A stretch of 13,098 bases of DNA, from positions 1 through 13,098 of the forward strand of contig CAISYK010000607.1 in the NCBI GenBank assembly GCA_903889605.1, written 5' to 3'. Under the pieces are notes generated by a model, which worked only from the letters and a program-made list of their open reading frames with translations, was not told where the DNA came from and did no database searches. Of this stretch, positions 7,485 through 13,098 are shown piece by piece. The first letter of the stretch is position 1. Each line of letters begins with the position of its first letter. The DNA comes from an uncultured Bacteroidota bacterium. Its GTDB lineage: Bacteria; Bacteroidota; Bacteroidia; 2-12-FULL-35-15. Position numbers and translations under genes: made by a program.

Positions 7485-9550
7485 TATTTTACCAATGTTA
7501 CAGTTCCCTTGTAATTGTGTTTTCTTAGGTTAATATCAGTAACTTTAAACGAATAAATATATAAATCTGCTTGTGCAGTTTTAGTATCATGGTTTGCTTT
7601 CCCATCCCAAGGTTTATTAATATCATCAGAAAAGAAAATCAAATTTCCCCAGCGGTCAAATATCGTCATTTCATATTTAATTATAAAAATACCTTTGCCT
7701 GAAAAACTATCGTTTATGCCGTCATCATTAGGTGTAAAAGCGCTGGGAATATAAAATAAAAAGTCAGGTTCAATACTTATCGTTTGATGCATGGTATCTA
7801 TGCAGTTGTATAAAGTTGATGTAATCAGAGTTATTGTGTAAGTCCCTGTATCTGCATATAGGTGGGGCAATGGATTAAAAGCTGAAGAAGTATCGCTATC
7901 CCCGAAATTCCAATTCCAAAAATCTGCTCCGACAGTTAAATCTGTTAAGGAAATAACAGGGTCGACAATAGTTGTTGTTTGGGGCTGAACGGAGAAACTC
8001 GTATTAGGATTAGGAAACACTGTTATAAAATTGTTTTTAGATAATACGCTCACGCAGCCACTGTCGGATGTGACGCTTAAAGTGACGGTGAAATAATTAG
8101 GCAAAAATACCGAATCATTATTATAACAGTGATTTGCATTCAGTAAACTACTTGCCGGACTGCCATCGCCGAAATCCCATATTCTGGAAGCATTATTCCC
8201 TGTTGATATTGAAGATAAATTTTGAAAGTTCACACACAAAGGTTCGCATCCTGCTGTATCAATGGCCGTAAAATACACAATAGGATTAGGGTTAATAATA
8301 CTTATTTTACTTATAGAATCCATGCAGCCGAAATTTGAAACAACTAATAATTGAACCGTATACGAACCGTTAGAAGAATATAAATGAGAGGTGTTTTGAT
8401 TGACAGCAACAGGACTGCCGTCATCAAAATCCCACGCCCAGGAATGCAGTGTATCACCGGCGGAAATGTTTGATAAATCATTAAATTGAACAATGCTTCC
8501 TTCACAAACATTTGCTGCGCTGAACTGCACAGCAGGCAAAGGGTGTACAATCACACTCTTTGTCATCGTGTCTTTACAGCTATTATCGGTTGTTGCAATC
8601 AAAGAAACGGGATATGTTCCGGGGGAAGCAAATTGGTGGTTTGGATTGGGATTTGCATTTGGCAATGTGCCGTCACCAAAATTCCACAGCCTGCCGGCAA
8701 TAATTCCGCTCGAAACTATTGATAGATCATTGAAATTCATGATTTGATTTAAACACATATCTGCTGAACTATAATTGGCAATAGGCATGGGAAACACTGT
8801 AATAGAATCTTTCAATGTATCCGGACAGCCGAGATTGGATGAATGAGTTATCAAAGTAAACTGATAATTTCCTGGCGCAGCATACAAGTGGCTTAGGCTC
8901 CATGCTGTAGTGTTTAAAGCAGAGCCATCGCCGAAATCCCATGACCAGCTCGCTGTAGTTCCCATTGTCGGGCTTATGGAGGTATTTGTAAATACTGCAG
9001 AATTATTCAAACAAGTATTGCTGAAGGTAAAATCAGAAACTGGTGCATCAAAAGTTTTTACGGGAATACTGGCAGCATTGGAACAGCCGTCAATAGTCGT
9101 TGTAACTAATGTGACTGTATAAACACCTGCATTGGAATAATAATGTGCTGGGTTCTGCACATTACTTGTAGGGCTTCCATCGCCGAAAGCCCAAAAATAA
9201 GTGCCGATTGATGTAGAATTGTTAACAGCAGAAGTGTCGGTAAAATGCATAGTATCGCCAAAGCATACATTATTATGCCTGAAACCGGCAACAGGATTAT
9301 AATAAATCTGGACTGATTTTACAGAAGTATCCTTACAGCCAAAACTATTCTTCACAATTAAAGTAACAGTCTTAATTCCTGCACTTGCATAAAGGTGAGA
9401 AGGGTTTGCGCTGCCGTTCAGTGCGCTTCCGTCACCAAAATTCCATGACCATGTGCTTATGCTTCCCAAAGCAGTTGTGCAGCTGTCTGAAAAAATTGTG
9501 GGTGCTGATTGACAAACACTTGTGTTGCTGAAATTAGAAATCGGGTTGGG
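7484..9550 (-). repeat. Paralogous seven-PKD plus C-terminal domain module, copy in the 1853-aa gene
   Basis: These 2067 bp (residues 1166-1853, PKD6-12 and the sorting domain) are the counterpart of 4188-6254. Matching PKD classes share landmarks such as SSNLGCPDT (PKD8 here, PKD3 there), AGCEPLC (PKD11 and PKD6) and YADTGTYTITLI (PKD12 and PKD7). Lengths are identical over the whole module, which argues for recent duplication or continued gene conversion. Confidence 0.85.
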
Positions 9551-12500
9551 GTGAACTATCGCTGTTTTGGTAATGGAATCAGTACAGCCGAAATTAGAAA
9601 CAACCCACAATTTTACTGTATAATAGCCGGCAATATTATATATATGAGTTACATTAAAATTACTGGAAAGCGGGCTGCCGTCACCTAAATTCCACGTAAG
9701 GTGATTTATTGTATCGGTTGGAAGGATAGTTGTAAAATTACTGAAAAAGGCAGTATTCCTGTCGCATACGTCCAAAACGTTAAAATAAACGCTTGGGCGG
9801 GGATGCACAATCACACTTTTTGTAATCGTGTCTTTACAGCCTTTGTCGGTAGTGACAATTAAAGTAACATTATATGTACCTGGGGCCATGTATATATGTG
9901 AAGGCGATGACGCGGTATCTAAGGGTGTTCCGTCACCAAAATTCCATATTCTGCCTGCCATGCTTCCCGATGCAATGGTTGATGAATTTATGAAATTCAT
10001 AGCTTGGTTTAAACATACATTGGTAAATGTAAAGTTGGCGACTGGAGTAGGAGGCACTATAATCGAGGTCTGCATGGTATCCGGACAGCCGAGATTAGAA
10101 GAACTGGTTATCAAAGTGACCAGGTAGTTTCCTGAAGCGGCAAAAATATGGCTTGGACTCCAAACGGTTGTGTTTAAAGCAGCACCATCACCAAAGCTCC
10201 ATGACCAGCTTGCTGTAGTACCCATAGAGGGGCTGGCTGAAGTATTAATAAAGTGTGCCGAATCGTATAAACAAATTGCATTGAAATAGAAAGCTGAAGC
10301 TGGCGGATCGAAAGCGTTTACTGTTAAAGCTGCAGTATCCTTACAGCCATTAAGTGCGGTGGGAATTAATGTTACAGTATATGTTCCGGGAACGGCATAT
10401 TTATGAGCCGGATTTGTTAAATTACTTGCCGGGCTTCCATCGCCGAATTTCCACAAATAACCGGCAATTGAGGTTGAATTATCTACAGAAGATGTATTTA
10501 CAAAATGCATAGAATCACTAAAGCAAACATTACTATGGCTGAATACTGCTGATGGATTAAAATAAACCTGAATTGGCTTTATGATCGTATCGGCACAACC
10601 GGCGCTGTTGATTACAATTAAAGCAACATTGAAATTACCCGCATTAAGATATGTATAAGGAGGGTTATGAAGGGTGTTTAAAAGACTTCCGTCTCCGAAA
10701 TTCCAGCTCCTTGTGCTGATGGTTCCGGAGCTGGTAGTTGAGTTGTCTGTGAATTGGGTGCTGTTTGTATTACAAACTGTTGTGTTACTGAAAGCAGCAA
10801 AAGGGTTTGGGTTGGTATTGATGGTAACATGAACGGTATCTGTACAAAGGTCAGCATCCGTTACCGCGGCGATATAATTACCTGCAGGCAGCCCCGTTGC
10901 TGAAGCGCCTGTCTGCACTGGGCTTGTGTTCCAGGAGAAGGAATAAGGTCCGGTTCCCCCGGCCGCGCTTACTGTTGCTGATCCATTAAGGCTGTTCACA
11001 CAGCTTTCGTTATTCACAACTCCCAGCGAAAGCTGCAGGGGCGATGTTTGAATTACGACAACACTATCCTGCTTTGATTGGCAAAACGCATCGTTTACTA
11101 AATAAGTATAAGTGCCGGGTGTCAGACCAGTTGCGGTAACTGTTGTTTGCCCTCCAGGCTGCCATATGTAACTGTATGGAATTGTTCCTCCCAGGGCCAT
11201 AATGGTTGCAGTTCCAGGATTACATGAAACATTTGTTGAAGTGGCTGTAGAGGTCAGCAGAGGCGGATAAGGACAGGTAGGGCCAAAATTAGAAACAAAG
11301 TTTTTCCCGCAGACTAAAAGATCCCCGTTGAGTGCAAGTAAAATATCGTAAACTATATTAGGAGCAGGGATTGAAGTAAGCGGGTTTAGCTGCATATCGA
11401 ACTTCTCTACAGTAGTCATAGTGCCGACATAAATGTTTCCGCAATAATCAAAAGCAACGCCGCTGCAGTCGTTTATCGCACCATTAGGGACAGCAACACT
11501 GTTAACAAAAGCGAGAGTGCTTTTAAGAAATCTGCGTAATTGAAGCCCGTCATATATATACAAATAAGGTCCGCTTATTGAAAGCGCATTAAAGCCGGTA
11601 GCATAACTATGCACATTATTATATCCGGATATGCAAAATCCTGGTGAAGTGACTAAGGATAATGCAGGTGTAAAATCAGCATTTGTCTTTCGCAGCATGC
11701 ATGGAGAGGCTCCGTGGTGAAGGGAGTAAATATCCCCGTTGCAATCGGTTGCTATGGACCATGTATCCGATGGGTAGCTAACCATATTGACCATTGCGCC
11801 AGTTGCCGTGTCAATCTTTGTAAGGCTGTTAGGTGAAAAGTTCCCGCCCATTGCCAGTATCGTTTTTGACCCGTTGAAGCTTAGCCTCCAGTTTTCAGCA
11901 CCCTCTGTAATTGCATATATGGGAGCGCCTGCAGAGGTAAGCTTTACTACTCTGGCAGGTAAAATTCCTTCAGCCAAATAAACGCTGCCGGAATTGCCTA
12001 CAGCAATATCACCGTAATAGACGCAATTATAGGGGTGAGTCCATTGCAAAACTCCGGAAGAATTATATTTCTGAACCTCGTAATTATTATCATCACCACC
12101 ATTAATATAAACGTTACCATAAGAGTCTTCCTGTAAATCGTAAGCATTATTTAAAACCGGCAGTGCCGGGTTGGTAATCCAGGGGTCAATTATCATGTCT
12201 TCCGTAAGAGAAAGGTCTTTATTTTCAGCAATAATTTTAATCAAATTTCCTGTTATACTATAATTTGCCGGAATGTTCATACTTTTTGTAAAAGCAGCCG
12301 GGGCTTTGTCTATAAGATTGCCTATTGAAGATTCTATATGCAGGTCGCCTTTTTCATCAAGGAACAGATTCCTGCAGCCATCTATTCGATAGGCTATGTC
12401 AGGAAAATTAAATCCTGCATGAACAATAAACTGATACTTGATACCGCCTTTTTCAGGAAGCTCAAATTCAGCATCTACACCTTCATAAATATTTGAATAG

Positions 12501-13045
12501 CAGAGTTTTTTGTAAGCCGAAACATGGTCATATTGACTATTGTCTCCATACCTTCCATAAGTAAAGTAACTTTTCGCTTTTTCCTTCGCCGATAAATGCA
12601 TCGAAGGGCTCGGGTTTTCCCATTTCATATTTACTGTTTCCCATTTCGTTACAGGCTCATCATTTTCATGGGCTTGATCTTTCCCCTCATGTAATTTTTC
12701 TGTTTTAGAAAACAAAAAATTAATACCAGTAGTTGTAAAATATGCCTTGAATTCCGGGTTATTTACCGCAAACAAAATAGTTCCTGTGAAGGATATTTTA
12801 TTCTCTTCTAAACTCTTTTTAAACTGCCCCAACTCTTCAATGAATACTTTGTTTTCAAAAGGGTGTGTCGTAAATTTTTCTTTCCCTTTAACAAGGCCTG
12901 ATGCAGTATTGCTTACGGTAATCTGTGAATTCAAAGTTCCGCCCCACCCAGTTCCAAATGTCAGGGAAAGGATCAAAATACCAGCCCATGCCCTATGTAA
13001 AGGAAGAAATATATTTGTATAAATAATTTCTTTTAGCTTTTTCAT
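7484..13045 (-). CDS. Giant secreted protein: DUF7948/SBBP-like N-terminus, SprB-like repeats, twelve PKD domains, T9SS type-B C-terminal domain
   Basis: This 1853-residue protein is a probable cell-surface or secreted adhesin. Residues 1 to about 41 are a Sec signal peptide with a long basic n-region and the core AGILILSLTF. Residues about 45-290 resemble the DUF7948 domain that precedes SBBP propellers (WENPSPSMHLSAKEKAKSYF, NIYEGVDAEFELPEKGGIKY, IIDPW ending near 288). Residues about 291-593 look like an SBBP or NHL-type beta-propeller (EDSYGNVYINGG, FDYCGNIYVGTMTTVEKFD). Two SprB-like repeats follow, about 594-668 and 669-745, with GGTIPYSYIWQPGG and GGTGPYSFSWN. Twelve PKD domains span 746-1759 and a CHU_C-type sorting domain spans 1760-1853 (AFTPNDDGINDSF, IFDRWGNL, ending VTLVK). 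The start is the only in-frame ATG after an upstream TAA. PKD1-5 and PKD6-10 are a tandem duplication of exactly 420 codons. SprB-type repeats suggest a role in adhesion or gliding, but the ligand cannot be told. Confidence 0.92.
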   Translation of the reverse strand: MKKLKEIIYTNIFLPLHRAWAGILILSLTFGTGWGGTLNSQITVSNTASGLVKGKEKFTTHPFENKVFIEELGQFKKSLEENKISFTGTILFAVNNPEFKAYFTTTGINFLFSKTEKLHEGKDQAHENDEPVTKWETVNMKWENPSPSMHLSAKEKAKSYFTYGRYGDNSQYDHVSAYKKLCYSNIYEGVDAEFELPEKGGIKYQFIVHAGFNFPDIAYRIDGCRNLFLDEKGDLHIESSIGNLIDKAPAAFTKSMNIPANYSITGNLIKIIAENKDLSLTEDMIIDPWITNPALPVLNNAYDLQEDSYGNVYINGGDDNNYEVQKYNSSGVLQWTHPYNCVYYGDIAVGNSGSVYLAEGILPARVVKLTSAGAPIYAITEGAENWRLSFNGSKTILAMGGNFSPNSLTKIDTATGAMVNMVSYPSDTWSIATDCNGDIYSLHHGASPCMLRKTNADFTPALSLVTSPGFCISGYNNVHSYATGFNALSISGPYLYIYDGLQLRRFLKSTLAFVNSVAVPNGAINDCSGVAFDYCGNIYVGTMTTVEKFDMQLNPLTSIPAPNIVYDILLALNGDLLVCGKNFVSNFGPTCPYPPLLTSTATSTNVSCNPGTATIMALGGTIPYSYIWQPGGQTTVTATGLTPGTYTYLVNDAFCQSKQDSVVVIQTSPLQLSLGVVNNESCVNSLNGSATVSAAGGTGPYSFSWNTSPVQTGASATGLPAGNYIAAVTDADLCTDTVHVTINTNPNPFAAFSNTTVCNTNSTQFTDNSTTSSGTISTRSWNFGDGSLLNTLHNPPYTYLNAGNFNVALIVINSAGCADTIIKPIQVYFNPSAVFSHSNVCFSDSMHFVNTSSVDNSTSIAGYLWKFGDGSPASNLTNPAHKYAVPGTYTVTLIPTALNGCKDTAALTVNAFDPPASAFYFNAICLYDSAHFINTSASPSMGTTASWSWSFGDGAALNTTVWSPSHIFAASGNYLVTLITSSSNLGCPDTMQTSIIVPPTPVANFTFTNVCLNQAMNFINSSTIASGSMAGRIWNFGDGTPLDTASSPSHIYMAPGTYNVTLIVTTDKGCKDTITKSVIVHPRPSVYFNVLDVCDRNTAFFSNFTTILPTDTINHLTWNLGDGSPLSSNFNVTHIYNIAGYYTVKLWVVSNFGCTDSITKTAIVHPNPISNFSNTSVCQSAPTIFSDSCTTALGSISTWSWNFGDGSALNGSANPSHLYASAGIKTVTLIVKNSFGCKDTSVKSVQIYYNPVAGFRHNNVCFGDTMHFTDTSAVNNSTSIGTYFWAFGDGSPTSNVQNPAHYYSNAGVYTVTLVTTTIDGCSNAASIPVKTFDAPVSDFTFSNTCLNNSAVFTNTSISPTMGTTASWSWDFGDGSALNTTAWSLSHLYAAPGNYQFTLITHSSNLGCPDTLKDSITVFPMPIANYSSADMCLNQIMNFNDLSIVSSGIIAGRLWNFGDGTLPNANPNPNHQFASPGTYPVSLIATTDNSCKDTMTKSVIVHPLPAVQFSAANVCEGSIVQFNDLSNISAGDTLHSWAWDFDDGSPVAVNQNTSHLYSSNGSYTVQLLVVSNFGCMDSISKISIINPNPIVYFTAIDTAGCEPLCVNFQNLSSISTGNNASRIWDFGDGSPASSLLNANHCYNNDSVFLPNYFTVTLSVTSDSGCVSVLSKNNFITVFPNPNTSFSVQPQTTTIVDPVISLTDLTVGADFWNWNFGDSDTSSAFNPLPHLYADTGTYTITLITSTLYNCIDTMHQTISIEPDFLFYIPSAFTPNDDGINDSFSGKGIFIIKYEMTIFDRWGNLIFFSDDINKPWDGKANHDTKTAQADLYIYSFKVTDINLRKHNYKGTVTLVK
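8291..9550 (-). repeat. Five-PKD superrepeat, copy B (PKD6-10)
   Basis: This 1260-bp block (residues 1166-1585) repeats the preceding block 9551-10810 in register. Landmarks at 8544, 8731, 8821, 9171, 9241 and 9431 each recur exactly 1260 bp higher. For example, the run tgaaattcat is at 8731 and 9991, and ccggacagcc is at 8821 and 10081. The unit therefore contains five distinct PKD classes that repeat as a group. Nucleotide similarity is obvious but incomplete. Confidence 0.88.
9551..10810 (-). repeat. Five-PKD superrepeat, copy A (PKD1-5)
   Basis: This 1260-bp block (residues 746-1165) is the N-terminal-proximal copy of the five-PKD unit and directly follows the SprB-like repeats. Each PKD is closer in its class markers to the domain five positions later than to its immediate neighbours: LGCPDT in PKD3 and PKD8, VSNFGC in PKD5 and PKD10, MAGR or IAGR in PKD4 and PKD9. 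It is the block absent from the 1061-aa paralogue, which has only one five-PKD unit. Confidence 0.88.
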
Positions 13046-13098
13046 TTAAAATCATTTTAACGCTTTGTCTCCTATCAAAAAGTGAGATTGGGATGGTC

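Noticed and set aside
7484..10810. Regularly spaced similar sequences suggested a CRISPR-like or satellite array.
   Set aside because: The period is about 84 codons, the frame is open throughout and the repeats encode PKD domains, so this is protein-domain repetition.
270..13045. Numerous open frames of 60-140 codons on the plus strand and in other minus frames.
   Set aside because: They lie wholly within long conserved genes. Several recur at the same place in each PKD copy, so they are by-products of the repeated coding sequence.
12993..13055. A 20-codon frame overlapping the start of the 1853-aa gene, with an AGGAG-like run upstream.
   Set aside because: It is out of frame, short and has no recognisable product. 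The signal peptide of the long frame fits the start at 13045.

Overview
The window looks like a Bacteroidota chromosome or metagenomic contig. It is AT-rich, the genes lack clear Shine-Dalgarno sites, and two genes end in the gliding-motility-type C-terminal sorting domain of the type IX secretion system (T9SS). PKD domains and SprB-type repeats, both typical of that phylum, support this. All five genes read on the minus strand, so the transcriptional order runs from high to low coordinates. I see no tRNA, rRNA, CRISPR array, transposase or phage gene.

13045 to 4188: two consecutive giant secreted proteins. The first (1853 aa) has a signal peptide, a domain resembling DUF7948 with an SBBP-like beta-propeller, two SprB-like repeats, twelve PKD domains and a T9SS type-B C-terminal domain. 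The second (1061 aa) has a signal peptide, a lectin-like beta-sandwich, a calcium-binding acidic loop, two Ig-like repeats, seven PKD domains and the same kind of C-terminal domain. The last 689 codons of the two genes are paralogous and have exactly the same length. In the larger gene a further five-PKD block of exactly 1260 bp has been duplicated in tandem. Both are probably surface or secreted adhesins.

4030 to 1: a catabolic cluster. A carboxyltransferase subunit of the methylcrotonyl-CoA carboxylase type is followed by the biotin carboxylase/biotin carrier subunit, then by the first 82 codons of an enoyl-CoA hydratase-family gene cut by the window edge. Together they fit the middle of leucine degradation: 3-methylcrotonyl-CoA is carboxylated to 3-methylglutaconyl-CoA, then hydrated to HMG-CoA.

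A GC-rich palindromic repeat of 33 bp (29 of 33 identical) lies directly at the stop codon of two genes, at 2345-2377 and 7452-7484. More degenerate, similar GC-rich tracts lie inside the coding sequence of both carboxylase genes. There they coincide with an N-terminal extension and with an enlarged interdomain spacer. The gaps between genes are all short (22, 65, 157 and 110 bp).
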